From: Gammaproteobacteria bacterium | GTDB taxonomy: Bacteria > Pseudomonadota > Gammaproteobacteria > Arenicellales > Poriferihabitantaceae | Reading direction: 5' to 3' | DNA length: 64,000 nt | Assembly (NCBI GenBank): GCA_030432755.1 | Contig: JAUILZ010000015.1 | Location: forward strand, 1 to 64,000 | Shown here: positions 46,145 through 56,776 of the stretch, piece by piece | Layout of the letters: the number at the start of each line of letters is the position of its first letter | Numbering within the stretch: position 1 is the stretch's first letter | Position numbers and translations under genes: made by a program | The notes under the pieces: model-generated | Seen by the model: the letters and a program-made list of their open reading frames with translations, nothing else | The model's database searches: none | Told to the model about the DNA's origin: nothing

Positions 46145-48061
46145 ATGACTCTCGATTTCCGCGACGGCACACCGTATTCCACGCGCTTCGGCGACGTCTA
46201 CTACTCCAGCGAGGACGGCGCCACCGAATCGGCCCATGTCTTCCTCGCGGGTAACGACCTGCCGGCCCGCTGGACCGATACCGACCGGTTTTTGATCGGC
46301 GAAACCGGCTTTGGCACCGGGCTCAACTTCCTTGTCGCCTGGCGCGCCTGGCGCGATACGGCGCGCCCCGATGCGCGCCTTCACTACCTTTCGCTCGAAC
46401 GCTACCCGCTGGATCCGGAAATCCTGGGCCGCTGCCACGCGGCGTTTCCCGAACTGGAGCTGCTGTCTCGCGAGCTTTGCTCCAGGCTCGGACAACCGTC
46501 GCCCGGCTTTCACCGCCTGTTCCTCGAACAGGGCCGTGTCGTCCTCACCCTGTGCCACGGCGAGGCGCTGGACATGCTGCGCGGCATGACCGCACCGATG
46601 GACGCCTGGTTTCTCGATGGCTTTGCGCCGGCGAAAAATCCGGAGTTGTGGAACGAGGCGGTGCTGCGAGAAATCGCGCGCCTGAGCCGGCCCGGCACGA
46701 CGTTCGCCACGTTTACCTCGGCGGGCTCGGTACGTCGCGGCCTCGCTGCCCAGGGATTCGCGGTGCAAAAGACTCCGGGTTTCGGCCGCAAGCGGGAAAT
46801 GTGTCGTGGTGTCATGGAGCGCGAGCCTCGGTACCGGCCACGGGCTCCCTGGTACGCGCTGCCGCCGGAGGCAGGCGGCGAACGCAGCGCCCTGGTCATC
46901 GGCGCCGGTATCGCGGGCGCCCAGGCGGCCTGGCATCTCGCGTACCGAGGCTGGTCGGTGAAGGTTCTGGAACGTCATTCAGCACCCGCAATGGAGGCGA
47001 GCGGCAGCCCGCGCGCCGTGTTTTCGCCTTTCCTTACCGCCCGGCAGTCCGCCGAGGAACAGTTTTCGTTGCAGTGTTTTGAGTACCTGTTGCGACAGCT
47101 GGATATGCTCGATCCCGGCAGAGAGTTTCACTGCCGTTGCGGGGTGCTCGAACTGTCGATGAACGCTGAACGCGCGGATCGAGCCGCGCGAATCGCGGCC
47201 CGGGGACTGCCTTCGACCCTGGTACGGGCAGTGAACCCGGAAGAAGCGAGCGAGTTGGCAGGCATTCACGTTGACCAGGGTGGTCTGTTTTATCCGTCGG
47301 CTGGCTGGGTCAACCCCGGGGCCTGGGTCAAGCGCCTGATGGCCGCGGACGGAATCACGCTGGAAACAGGAGCCAACGTCAATGACCTGGAGCATGCAGA
47401 CGGCATCTGGCGCGCGCTGGATGCGCCTGGAGACGAACTGGGCGCCGCGCCGGTTCTCGTAGTCGCCAGCGGGCGCGCGATGGGCTGGCCTGTCACGCGC
47501 TGGATCCCGTTTACCCCGGTGGCCGGTCAGTCCTCGCGACTGCATGCCGAATCGATGCGCCATGACCTGCGCTGCGTCATCCGCCACGCGGGTACCGTTG
47601 TCCCGGGAGACGGCGGCTTCCATATTGTCGGGTCGACGTTTCAGCGTGACGAGGCCAACGGCGAAGCCAACGAGTCGGCTGACCGTGAGAACCTCGAGAC
47701 CCTGAGGACCCACCTCCCCCTGCTTGCCGAAGGCGCTGTGGCGTCCACCGCGCACAGCGCGGTGCGCATGACCAGCGAGAACCGGCTGCCGCTGGTGGGC
47801 GCGCTGGCGAACCCGGAACGCCTCGCGGCGGAATATCCACACATGCATCGGCGCCGCTACACGCGCAACGAAGACGACCCGGCCTATCCTCCCGGACTGT
47901 TCCTTTCCGCCGCCTGGGGTTCGCGCGGCATGACCAATGCCGCGCTCGGGGGTGAATTGCTGGCATCGCTCGCGGGCGAAGAGCCGCCGCCGTTACAGGC
48001 AATGCTCCTTCACGCCGTACATCCCGCGCGTAGCCTGGTGAGAAGACTGCAGAGGGGGTGA
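46145..48061 (+). CDS. mnmC: Bifunctional tRNA mnm5s2U34 methyltransferase/FAD oxidoreductase
   Basis: 638 residues, the usual length for MnmC. The N-terminal methyltransferase (to about residue 235) has IGETGFGTGLNFLVAW (SAM site) and DAWFLDGFAPAKNPELWN. The C-terminal oxidoreductase begins with ALVIGAGIAGAQAAWHLAYRGWSVKVLERH (FAD dinucleotide fold), then GSPRAVFSPFLTARQS and, late, LFLSAAWGSRGMTNAALGGELLA. It finishes synthesis of mnm5s2U34 in the wobble position of certain tRNAs. It is cytoplasmic. Confidence 0.95.
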   Translation: MTLDFRDGTPYSTRFGDVYYSSEDGATESAHVFLAGNDLPARWTDTDRFLIGETGFGTGLNFLVAWRAWRDTARPDARLHYLSLERYPLDPEILGRCHAAFPELELLSRELCSRLGQPSPGFHRLFLEQGRVVLTLCHGEALDMLRGMTAPMDAWFLDGFAPAKNPELWNEAVLREIARLSRPGTTFATFTSAGSVRRGLAAQGFAVQKTPGFGRKREMCRGVMEREPRYRPRAPWYALPPEAGGERSALVIGAGIAGAQAAWHLAYRGWSVKVLERHSAPAMEASGSPRAVFSPFLTARQSAEEQFSLQCFEYLLRQLDMLDPGREFHCRCGVLELSMNAERADRAARIAARGLPSTLVRAVNPEEASELAGIHVDQGGLFYPSAGWVNPGAWVKRLMAADGITLETGANVNDLEHADGIWRALDAPGDELGAAPVLVVASGRAMGWPVTRWIPFTPVAGQSSRLHAESMRHDLRCVIRHAGTVVPGDGGFHIVGSTFQRDEANGEANESADRENLETLRTHLPLLAEGAVASTAHSAVRMTSENRLPLVGALANPERLAAEYPHMHRRRYTRNEDDPAYPPGLFLSAAWGSRGMTNAALGGELLASLAGEEPPPLQAMLLHAVHPARSLVRRLQRG

Positions 48062-48089
48062 TTGCGCGGACGATGCGCAGGAGCGCTTA

Positions 48090-48119
48090 TTGTTGGCTAA
48101 TGTCCGATTCTGGTACAGT
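48090..48119 (+). promoter_or_regulatory. Possible promoter of the amino-acid transporter operon
   Basis: TTGTTG (48090-48095) and TACAGT (48114-48119) are 18 bases apart, 65 bases before the start codon at 48185, in an A+T-richer patch. Confidence 0.35.
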
Positions 48120-48184
48120 TGACTACGATTCGGCGCGCATGCGCCCGATACCCCCACTTCCCCAAGAAAACGAAAGAGGAAACC

Positions 48185-49369
48185 ATGAAAAAACGTATCG
48201 TTGCAACGATCGCCGCCGCGATCGTTTCCACCACCGCGGCTGCCGAGGAGGTCAAGATCGGCATGCTACAGGGCTTCACCGGTCCCACGGAATCCCTGGT
48301 CGGCCCAATGGCCATGGGCGGTGATCTCGCAATCCAGGAAGTCTCCGACAGCGGCCTGTTTCTCGGCGGCATGACCGTCGTCTCGGTACGCGGTGACAGT
48401 ACCTGTATCGACGCCGCCGCCGCCACCGCCGCGGCCGAGCGCCTGATTACCTCCGAGGGCGTGGCCGCCATCAATGGCGCCACCTGTTCCGGCGCCACCA
48501 CCGCGGTTGTCAACAACGTCGCGGTACCGAACGGCATCGTGATGATCTCGCCGTCCGCCACCTCGCCGGCACTGTCCACCATCGAGGACAACGGCCTGTT
48601 CTTCCGCACCGCGCCGTCCGATGCCCGCCAGGGTGAGATCATGGCCAACGTGCTCAACAACCGCGGGGTGAAGTCGGTAGCGCTGACCCACACCAACAAC
48701 GACTACGGCAAGGGCCTTGCCGACGCCTTCCAGGCCGCCTACGAGGCGTCCGGTGGCAGCGTGACAGCGGTCGCCGCGCACGAGGATGGCAAGGCGGACT
48801 ACTCCGCGGAAGTCGGCGCACTGGCGGCTGCCGGTGGCGAGGTGCTGGTGGTCGCGGGCTATCTCGACCAGGGTGGCAAGGGCATGATCCAGGCATCCCT
48901 GGACAGCGGCGCCTTCGATACCTTCATGCTGCCTGACGGCATGGTGGGCGATTCCCTGACCGACAACTTCGGCGACGCCATCGACGGCTCCTTCGGCACG
49001 GTGCCCGGCACCGACAGCCCGGGCGCGGCGATGATGACCGATGTCGCAGAGGGCAAGGGTTTCAACGGCACCGACCCCTACGTACCGGAAGCCTACGACG
49101 CCTCCGCGCTGATCCTGCTGGCAATGCAATCCGCAGGCTCCACCAAGAGCGAGGATTTCAAGAGCCATGTCGAGAAGGTCGCCAACGCCCCGGGCGAGCA
49201 GATCTTCCCCGGTGAGCTCGCCAAGGCGCTGCAGATCCTCGCCGACGGCGGCGAGATCGACTATGTCGGTGGCACCGCGGTGGAGCTGATCGGCTCCGGC
49301 GAGGCCTCTGGCTCCTACCGCGAGGTAGAGGTCAAGGGCGGCAAGTTCGAAACCGTGACCTACCACTAG
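48185..49369 (+). CDS. Branched-chain amino-acid-type ABC transporter substrate-binding protein
   Basis: 394 residues from the ATG at 48185 with GAGGA upstream. Signal peptide KKRIVATIAAAIVSTTAAA. The mature start, EEVKIGMLQGFTGPTESLVGPMAMGGDLAIQEVSD, and the motifs GVAAINGATCSGATTAVVN and NNDYGKGLADAFQAAYEASGG are typical of LivK-like periplasmic binding proteins. The ligand could be an amino acid, amide or urea-like compound. A strong hairpin after the gene separates it from the ATPase genes, which would give an excess of this protein. Confidence 0.9.
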   Translation: MKKRIVATIAAAIVSTTAAAEEVKIGMLQGFTGPTESLVGPMAMGGDLAIQEVSDSGLFLGGMTVVSVRGDSTCIDAAAATAAAERLITSEGVAAINGATCSGATTAVVNNVAVPNGIVMISPSATSPALSTIEDNGLFFRTAPSDARQGEIMANVLNNRGVKSVALTHTNNDYGKGLADAFQAAYEASGGSVTAVAAHEDGKADYSAEVGALAAAGGEVLVVAGYLDQGGKGMIQASLDSGAFDTFMLPDGMVGDSLTDNFGDAIDGSFGTVPGTDSPGAAMMTDVAEGKGFNGTDPYVPEAYDASALILLAMQSAGSTKSEDFKSHVEKVANAPGEQIFPGELAKALQILADGGEIDYVGGTAVELIGSGEASGSYREVEVKGGKFETVTYH

Positions 49370-49394
49370 TCCGGAACCACGGTACACGGAACCC

Positions 49395-49427
49395 ACAGGC
49401 GGCCAGGGCGTAGTCCTGGCCGCCTGT
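49395..49427 (+). terminator. Intercistronic hairpin between binding protein and ATPase genes
   Basis: A perfect 13-bp stem, ACAGGCGGCCAGG with CCTGGCCGCCTGT, and a seven-base loop (49408-49414). A short T run follows (TTTCGTT). It lies 26 bases after the binding-protein stop and 51 before the ATPase start. It can act as a partial terminator or protect the upstream mRNA. Confidence 0.78.
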
Positions 49428-49477
49428 TTCGTTGGAACTGGTTACAGCGTTGTAGCGACAAGACCCCCGGCTGACTC

Positions 49478-50260
49478 GTGATCAGTGTTTCCGACATCCA
49501 CATGCATTTCGGTGGTATCCGCGCGGTGGATGGCACGTCGCTCACCATCGACCAGGGTTCCATCACCGGACTCATCGGACCCAACGGCGCCGGCAAGACC
49601 ACCCTCTTCAACGTCATCGCCGGGGTACTGAAACCGACCTCGGGCAGCGTCACCCTGGACGGCGAGGACATCACCGGACTCGAACCCCACCAGCTATTCG
49701 CCAAGGGGCTGCTGCGCACGTTCCAGATCGCGCATGAATTCTCCACCCTCACTGTGCTGGAGAACCTCATGGTGGTGCCGGGAGACCAGCCGGGGGAGCG
49801 CCTCTGGCAGGCCTGGTTTCACAACGACCGCGTGCGCGAGGTCGAGGACCGGGTGCGCGAAAAAGCGCGCGAGGTGATCGAATTCCTTGAGATATCCCAC
49901 CTGGAGAACGAGCTCGCGGGCAACCTCTCGGGTGGACAGAAAAAGCTTCTCGAGCTCGGCCGCACCATGATGGTGGACGCCAAGATCGTCTTCCTCGACG
50001 AGGTCGGCGCGGGCGTCAACCGGACACTGCTGAACACCATCGGCACCTCCATCCAGCGCCTCAACCAGGAACGCGGCTATACCTTCTGCATGATCGAACA
50101 CGACATGGATTTCATCGGCCGCATGTGCGACCCGGTGATCTGCATGGCGGAGGGCAGGCTGCTCGCCCAGGGCACGGTGGACGAAATCAAGGCCAACGAG
50201 GAAGTGATCGAGGCCTATCTCGGTACCGGCCGCAAACACAAGGCGCGGGGCGAGGAATGA
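49478..50260 (+). CDS. LivG-type ABC transporter ATP-binding protein
   Basis: 260 residues from a GTG at 49478. Walker A GPNGAGKTTLF, signature LSGGQKKLLELG and FLDEVGAGVN are present. The long form with the tail FIGRMCDPVICMAEGRLLAQGTVDEIKANEEVIEAYLG is LivG-like. It powers the importer with LivF. Overlap with the next gene is ATGA. Confidence 0.93.
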   Translation: MISVSDIHMHFGGIRAVDGTSLTIDQGSITGLIGPNGAGKTTLFNVIAGVLKPTSGSVTLDGEDITGLEPHQLFAKGLLRTFQIAHEFSTLTVLENLMVVPGDQPGERLWQAWFHNDRVREVEDRVREKAREVIEFLEISHLENELAGNLSGGQKKLLELGRTMMVDAKIVFLDEVGAGVNRTLLNTIGTSIQRLNQERGYTFCMIEHDMDFIGRMCDPVICMAEGRLLAQGTVDEIKANEEVIEAYLGTGRKHKARGEE

Positions 50261-50964
50261 GCTTTCTCGACGCCAGCCACATGACGGGCGGATATGGCCG
50301 CGGCGCCGACATCATCAAGGACTGCACCATCACCGTGGAAAAGGGCGAGATCGCCGTGGTGGTGGGGCCCAACGGCGCGGGCAAGTCCACCGCGATGAAG
50401 GCGGTATTCGGCATGCTCAACCTGCGCGAGGGTGCGGTACTGCTGGATGGCCAGGACATCACCGACATGGCGCCCCAGGAACGCGTGCGCGTCGGCATGG
50501 GATTCGTGCCCCAGGTACGCAACATCTTCGTCTCAATGACGGTGGAGGAAAACCTGGAAATGGGCGCCTTCATCCGCGACGACGATTTCCAGGACACCCT
50601 CGGACAGGTCTACGACCTGTTCCCGGTGCTGCGCGACAAGCGAAACCAACCCGCGGGAGAACTGTCCGGCGGTCAGCGCCAGCAGGTCGCCGTGGGCCGC
50701 GCGCTGATGACCCGGCCCCGGTTGCTCATGCTGGACGAACCCACCGCCGGCGTATCCCCCATCGTCATGGACGAGCTGTTCGACCGCATCCTGGAAATCG
50801 CGCGCACCGGCATCGCCATCCTGATGGTGGAGCAGAACGCGCGCCAGGCGCTGGAAATCGCGGACCACGGCTTCGTCCTGGTCAACGGGGAAAACCGATT
50901 CACCGACACCGGCAAGGCGCTGCTCGCCAATCCCGAGGTCCGCCGCTCGTTCCTTGGAGGCTGA
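50257..50964 (+). CDS. LivF-type ABC transporter ATP-binding protein
   Basis: 235 residues, coupled to the previous gene (ATGA). Walker A GPNGAGKSTAMKAVFGM, signature LSGGQRQQVAVGRAL and LLMLDEPTAGVSP identify the ABC module. The tail DHGFVLVNGENRFTDTGKALLANPEVRRSFLGG is typical of LivF. It pairs with the LivG-type ATPase. Confidence 0.93.
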   Translation: MSFLDASHMTGGYGRGADIIKDCTITVEKGEIAVVVGPNGAGKSTAMKAVFGMLNLREGAVLLDGQDITDMAPQERVRVGMGFVPQVRNIFVSMTVEENLEMGAFIRDDDFQDTLGQVYDLFPVLRDKRNQPAGELSGGQRQQVAVGRALMTRPRLLMLDEPTAGVSPIVMDELFDRILEIARTGIAILMVEQNARQALEIADHGFVLVNGENRFTDTGKALLANPEVRRSFLGG

Positions 50965-51975
50965 ATGGACATCCTGAACGCCCTCGTCCTGTTCGCCAAC
51001 TACGTCTTCGTGCCGGCCACCGCCTATGGCGCCCAGCTCGCGCTCGGCGCGCTCGGCGTCACCCTGATTTTCGGCATCCTGCGCTTCGCCAACTTTGCCC
51101 ACGGCGAGCTGATGTCGTTCGGCACCATGGCGGTGATCCTCGCCACCTGGGCATTGCAGGACATGGGGGTTTCCCTCGGCCCGCTGCCCACCGCGCTCCT
51201 CGCCCTGCCCTTCGGCATCGCGGTGACCGTGGTGTTCGCGCTTCTCACCGACCGCTACGTGTTCCGCTTCTACCGGGTGAAAAAATCCGACCCGATCATC
51301 TACGCCATCGCCTCGGTAGGCGTGATGTTCGTCATGGCGGGCCTCATCCGCGTGATCATCGGCCCGGACGACCAGAGCTTCGCCGATGGTGCGCGCTTCA
51401 TCATCACCGCGCGGGATTTCAAGGAACTGACCGGGCTCGAGGAGGGCCTCGCGATCCGCGTGACCCAGGTGATCACCATCATCGTCGCACTGGCGGTGAT
51501 GGCGGTGCTGTTCTGGTTCCTCCAGCGCACCCGCTCGGGCAAGGCGATGCGCGCCTACTCCGACAACGAGGATCTCGCCCTGCTGTCAGGCATCGATCCC
51601 GATAAGGTGGTGCGCATGGCCTGGATCATCACCGCCATCCTCGCCACTATCGCGGGCACGCTGTACGGCCTCGACAAGACCTACAAGCCCTTCATCTTCC
51701 AGCAGATCCTGTTGCCGATCTTCGCCGCCGCGATCCTCGGCGGTATCGGCCAGCCCGTGGGCGCGATCCTGGGCGGCTTCGTGGTGGCCTATTCCGAGGT
51801 GACGATCACCTATGCCTACAAGAAATTCCTCGCCTATCTCGGCCCCGAGGGCTGGGCGCCGGAGGGGCTGATGCAGTTCCTTTCCACGGACTACAAGTTC
51901 GCGGTGTCGTTCATCATCCTGGTGGCGGTGTTGCTGGTCAGGCCCACCGGCATCATCCGCGGGAAAGTGATATGA
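50965..51975 (+). CDS. LivH-type ABC transporter permease
   Basis: 336 residues, beginning immediately after the LivF-type stop. Eight or so membrane helices. LGALGVTLIFGILRFANFAHGELMSFGTMAVIL is the LivH hallmark, and AYSDNEDLALLSGIDPDKVVRMAWIITAILATIAGTLYGL is the coupling loop. Inner-membrane channel with the next gene product. The stop overlaps the following ATG. Confidence 0.93.
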   Translation: MDILNALVLFANYVFVPATAYGAQLALGALGVTLIFGILRFANFAHGELMSFGTMAVILATWALQDMGVSLGPLPTALLALPFGIAVTVVFALLTDRYVFRFYRVKKSDPIIYAIASVGVMFVMAGLIRVIIGPDDQSFADGARFIITARDFKELTGLEEGLAIRVTQVITIIVALAVMAVLFWFLQRTRSGKAMRAYSDNEDLALLSGIDPDKVVRMAWIITAILATIAGTLYGLDKTYKPFIFQQILLPIFAAAILGGIGQPVGAILGGFVVAYSEVTITYAYKKFLAYLGPEGWAPEGLMQFLSTDYKFAVSFIILVAVLLVRPTGIIRGKVI

Positions 51976-53264
51976 GCCAGCGCGGCGCTCTCTACTTCGG
52001 GATTTTCTTTCTCCTGCTAATCGCGGTGGGCTTTGGCCAGAGCTGGAACGTCGCCCTCGGCATCCTCAACCTGTGCCTGATCTCGGCCATCATGTCCCTC
52101 GGGGTGAATATCCAGTGGGGCTATGCCGGCCTGTTCAACGTCGGCGTCATGGGCTTTACCGCCCTCGGCGGCCTCGCCGCGGTGCTGATCTCCATGCCCC
52201 CGGTGGCGGAGGCCTGGGCGGTGGGCGGCGTCGGAATCGGCCTGTCTTTACTGGGCCTTCTGATCCTCGTAGCCGCGGTGATCTTCGTCCGCAACAACGT
52301 GCCGCGGGTGTTTCGTTTCTGGGCAACGCTTGCGGTGATCCTGGTGGGCGTGGTGCTGATCCGCCTCGTGTATGCCCCGGCCGTGGACCGGATCGAGGCA
52401 ATCAATCCCGCCCACACCGGCTATCTCGGCGGCTTCAACCTGCCCATCGTCCTTTCCTGGGTGGTGGGTGGCGCCATCGCCGCAGGCGCCGGCTGGCTCA
52501 TCGGCAAGATCACTCTGGGCCTGCGCGCCGACTACCTCGCCATCGCCACCCTGGGCATCTCGGAGATCATCCTCGCGGTGTTGAAGTACGAGGAATGGCT
52601 CACCCGGGGAGTGAAGAACGTTACCGGACTTCCGCGCCCGGTTCCCTACGAGGTGGACCTCATCGCGAGCGCCGACTTCGCCGCATTCGCATCGCGTTTC
52701 GGTGAGGTCGCCGACGCGGCGAGCGTGGTGGTGAAGCTCTGTTATCTCGTGCTGTTCGTCGCCGTGCTGGCGATCATCATGTGGCTCTCGGAACGCGCAC
52801 TGAAGTCGCCCTGGGGACGCATGATGCGCGCCATTCGCGACAACCGTGACGCCGCCAGCGCCATGGGCAAGGACGTCAAGGCGCGTCACCTGCAGGTGTT
52901 CGTTCTCGGCTGCGCGGTGTGCGGTATTGCCGGCGCCATGCTCACCACGCTGGACGGGCAGCTCACGCCCACCAGCTACATCCCGTTGCGCTTCACCTTC
53001 CTCATCTGGGTAATGGTGATCATCGGCGGCTCGGGCAATAACTGGGGCGCGATGCTGGGCGGCTTCGTGATCTGGTTTCTCTGGATCCAGGCCGAGCCAC
53101 TCGGCAACTGGTTCATGCACGCCATCACGCTGTTCATGGGCGACGATTCCTGGCTCAAGGGCCACCTCATTGCCGGCGCCGCCTATACGCGGCTGATCCT
53201 CATGGGCGCGCTGCTGCTGCTGGTGATGCGCTTCGCCCCGCGGGGGCTGATTCCCGAGCGTTGA
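51972..53264 (+). CDS. LivM-type ABC transporter permease
   Basis: 430 residues, coupled to livH by [41 protein letters not shown] at the N-terminus and [47 protein letters not shown] in the second half are the LivM blocks. It is longer than many LivM proteins because of an insertion near residues 120-160 with an extra helix. It forms the second half of the channel. Confidence 0.93.
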   Translation: MSQRGALYFGIFFLLLIAVGFGQSWNVALGILNLCLISAIMSLGVNIQWGYAGLFNVGVMGFTALGGLAAVLISMPPVAEAWAVGGVGIGLSLLGLLILVAAVIFVRNNVPRVFRFWATLAVILVGVVLIRLVYAPAVDRIEAINPAHTGYLGGFNLPIVLSWVVGGAIAAGAGWLIGKITLGLRADYLAIATLGISEIILAVLKYEEWLTRGVKNVTGLPRPVPYEVDLIASADFAAFASRFGEVADAASVVVKLCYLVLFVAVLAIIMWLSERALKSPWGRMMRAIRDNRDAASAMGKDVKARHLQVFVLGCAVCGIAGAMLTTLDGQLTPTSYIPLRFTFLIWVMVIIGGSGNNWGAMLGGFVIWFLWIQAEPLGNWFMHAITLFMGDDSWLKGHLIAGAAYTRLILMGALLLLVMRFAPRGLIPER

Positions 53265-53271
53265 GGACGCG

Positions 53272-53838
53272 GTGACGAGCCCACCGGCTCTGCTGGTGAT
53301 CGACGTCCAGCAGGGACTCGACGACCCGTCCCACGGCGCGCGTAACAATCCCGGCGCGGAAGCCAACATCGCCCGCCTGCTCGCGGAATGGCGCGCGCGG
53401 TCTTTACCGGTGGTACATGTCCGTCACGACTCCACGGAGCCAGGCTCGCTGCTGCGTCCCGAACAGCCTGGCAATGCGATCAAGCCGGAGGCATCGCCCC
53501 TCCAAACGGAGCCGCTGTTCGCCAAGACCGTGAACAGCGCCTTTATCGGCACCGGGCTCGAGGACTGGCTGCGCGAGAGAGATCTCGCGCGACTGGTGGT
53601 GGTGGGCCTGACCACCGATCACTGTGTCTCCACCAGCGTGCGCATGGCGGCGAATCTCGGCTTTGACGTCACCCTCGTCACTGACGCTACCGCGGCCTTC
53701 GGGCATACCGGTCCGGATGGCGTGGCCTGGCCCGCCGAAGTCGTACACCAGGTGAACCTGGCCAGCCTGCACGGGGAATTCTGCGCGCTGGATGACACTG
53801 ACGGCGTTCTCGCCGGGCTGGATCCGGCGACAGCATAG
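53272..53838 (+). CDS. Isochorismatase-family cysteine hydrolase
   Basis: 188 residues from a GTG eight bases after the LivM stop, so probably in the same transcript. The catalytic triad of the fold is visible: Asp in [12 protein letters not shown], Lys in [13 protein letters not shown] and Cys in [22 protein letters not shown]. These enzymes hydrolyse amides such as nicotinamide, ureidoacrylate or biuret. Its position suggests that the transported compound is an amide or amide-bearing amino acid. That is inference from context only. Confidence 0.88.
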   Translation: MTSPPALLVIDVQQGLDDPSHGARNNPGAEANIARLLAEWRARSLPVVHVRHDSTEPGSLLRPEQPGNAIKPEASPLQTEPLFAKTVNSAFIGTGLEDWLRERDLARLVVVGLTTDHCVSTSVRMAANLGFDVTLVTDATAAFGHTGPDGVAWPAEVVHQVNLASLHGEFCALDDTDGVLAGLDPATA

Positions 53839-53865
53839 ACCCTCGCCGATGTTTCATTGAAGGAA

Positions 53866-53885
53866 ATTCCAGCGAAAGCTGGAAT
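53866..53885. repeat. Hairpin repeat of the ATTCCAGC...GCTGGAAT type
   Basis: ATTCCAGC, loop GAAA, GCTGGAAT: a perfect 8-bp stem between two convergent genes. Sequences of this form (ATTCC.GCGAA.GC.GGAAT) are widely dispersed short palindromes in proteobacterial genomes; here it may also act as a terminator. Confidence 0.5.
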
Positions 53886-53925
53886 CTATGTCACATTCCG
53901 CAGCCAGCCAGGTGTTGGATCACGC

Positions 53926-55410
<1,485 letters not shown>

Positions 55411-55503
55411 GGAGTATTCATGGTAACCGGTTTTGGAGCAATGTTAGTGTTATTTGGACGATGCTTGTGTTTAAATTTGGTCATGACGCTGCAAAAATAG
55501 TGC
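55411..55503. promoter_or_regulatory. Divergent regulatory region between PLP enzyme and Lrp genes
   Basis: 93 bases, A+T-rich compared with neighbours (GTTAGTGTTATTTGGAC, TTTAAATTTGG). It must hold both promoters, and is the natural place for an Lrp binding site. No precise operator could be fixed by eye. Confidence 0.45.
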
Positions 55504-55992
55504 ATGATGCCCATCGATTCCAGCAATCCGCTCGATCGCCTCGACTATCGCATCCTCGCCCTCGTGCAGGAGAACAACCTCCTCCCGCACCGAAAAATCG
55601 CGGAGGCAGTGGGCCTGTCGACCCCCGCTGTTACCAGGCGACTGCAGAAGCTGCGCCAGCAGGGGGTCATTCGCCGGGATGCCAGCGTACTGAACGCGGC
55701 CGCGCTCGGGCGACCGCTGACCATCATCGTCCAGGTCATGGCGCACAGCGAGCGCATGGAGGATCTCGACGCGCTGCGTGAGAGTTTCCGCGACTGCGAA
55801 CAGGTACAGCACTGTCACTACGTTACCGGCGAGGCGGATTTCATCCTCGTGTTCAACGTCGCCGACATGGCCGAGTACGAGCGCCTGACCCGGGAACTGT
55901 TCTTTGCCTCCGGCAACGTGGCGAAATTCACAACAATGGTGTCCATGGAATCCATCAAGGCCTCGGAGAAGGTCGTCCTACAAGCTGACTGA
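55504..55992 (+). CDS. Lrp/AsnC-family transcriptional regulator
   Basis: 162 residues. The N-terminal HTH is RKIAEAVGLSTPAVTRRLQKLRQQGVIRRDASVLN. The C-terminal RAM domain (LTIIVQVMAHSERMEDLDALRESFRDCEQVQHCHYVTGEADFILVFNVADMAEY) would bind an amino-acid ligand and form oligomers. It probably controls the divergent PLP enzyme gene. Start MMPID at 55504; a second Met codon follows directly. Confidence 0.92.
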   Translation: MMPIDSSNPLDRLDYRILALVQENNLLPHRKIAEAVGLSTPAVTRRLQKLRQQGVIRRDASVLNAAALGRPLTIIVQVMAHSERMEDLDALRESFRDCEQVQHCHYVTGEADFILVFNVADMAEYERLTRELFFASGNVAKFTTMVSMESIKASEKVVLQAD

Positions 55993-56035
55993 TGACGGCA
56001 AGCCGGTCTGACGGAGTCTCCGCCAGGAGGATGGC

Positions 56036-56776
56036 ATGATCGATCGCGTGTTCTACGGGCTCACCTGCGTCCGGCGCGCCCTGGGGCTCCTCTGGCGTCC
56101 GGGTATTCGCGTATTCGTGCTCGTGCCGCTGCTCGTCAACAGCGTGCTGTTCTCCATCGCGATCCGTTACATCTGGCTGCGCTTCCATGACGGGCGACAG
56201 TGGTTCGCCGGCTGGATGCCGGACTGGCTCGACTGGATCGCCTGGCTTCTGCTGCCGCTGGTGATCGTGGTGCTGGTGCTCGCGGTGTACTACGGCTTTA
56301 CATTGCTCGCCAACCTGATCGCGGCGCCGTTCAATTCGTTGCTGGCGGAGCGGGTGGAATCCCTGTTGCGTGACGAGCCGGCGCCGCCAGGGCAGCCCTT
56401 CGCGCGGCTACCGGCCATCGCCGCCCGGACGATTGCAAGCGAGATCAGGAAGCTGCTTTACCAGCTGCTCTGGCTGATACCGCTAATCATCGTGACCCTG
56501 GTGCCTGGTGTGAACGTCGTCGCGCCGGCGGCTTGGTTCCTGTTCGGTGCGTGGATGATGGCGGTGAATTACGCCGACTATCCGATGGGCAACCACGACC
56601 TGTACTTTGCCGATGTACGCAGGCGCCTGCGGAGGGATCGCGGCGCGGCGCTGGGGCTCGGCGGCGCTCTGCTCGGCATGACCCTGGTGCCCGGGCTCAA
56701 CTTCCTCGCGATGCCCGTGGGCGTGGTTGGCGCGACCGTCTACTGGGTGGAGAGCTCCGGGCCGGTCAACGCATGA
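56036..56776 (+). CDS. cysZ: Sulfate transporter CysZ
   Basis: 246 residues, near the usual length. The N-terminal FYGLTCVRRALGLLWRPGIRVFVLVPLLVNSVLF, the FTLLANLIAAPFNSLLAERVE block and PGVNVVAPAAWFLFGAWMMAVNYADYPMGNHDL are CysZ signatures. Four to six membrane helices. It imports sulfate for cysteine synthesis. It overlaps the 3' end of the aldehyde dehydrogenase gene by 11 bases (convergent). Confidence 0.92.
   Translation: MIDRVFYGLTCVRRALGLLWRPGIRVFVLVPLLVNSVLFSIAIRYIWLRFHDGRQWFAGWMPDWLDWIAWLLLPLVIVVLVLAVYYGFTLLANLIAAPFNSLLAERVESLLRDEPAPPGQPFARLPAIAARTIASEIRKLLYQLLWLIPLIIVTLVPGVNVVAPAAWFLFGAWMMAVNYADYPMGNHDLYFADVRRRLRRDRGAALGLGGALLGMTLVPGLNFLAMPVGVVGATVYWVESSGPVNA

Noticed and set aside
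52248..53369. 373-codon minus-strand frame opposite LivM
   Set aside because: LivM signatures are on the plus strand; the antisense product has no recognisable features.
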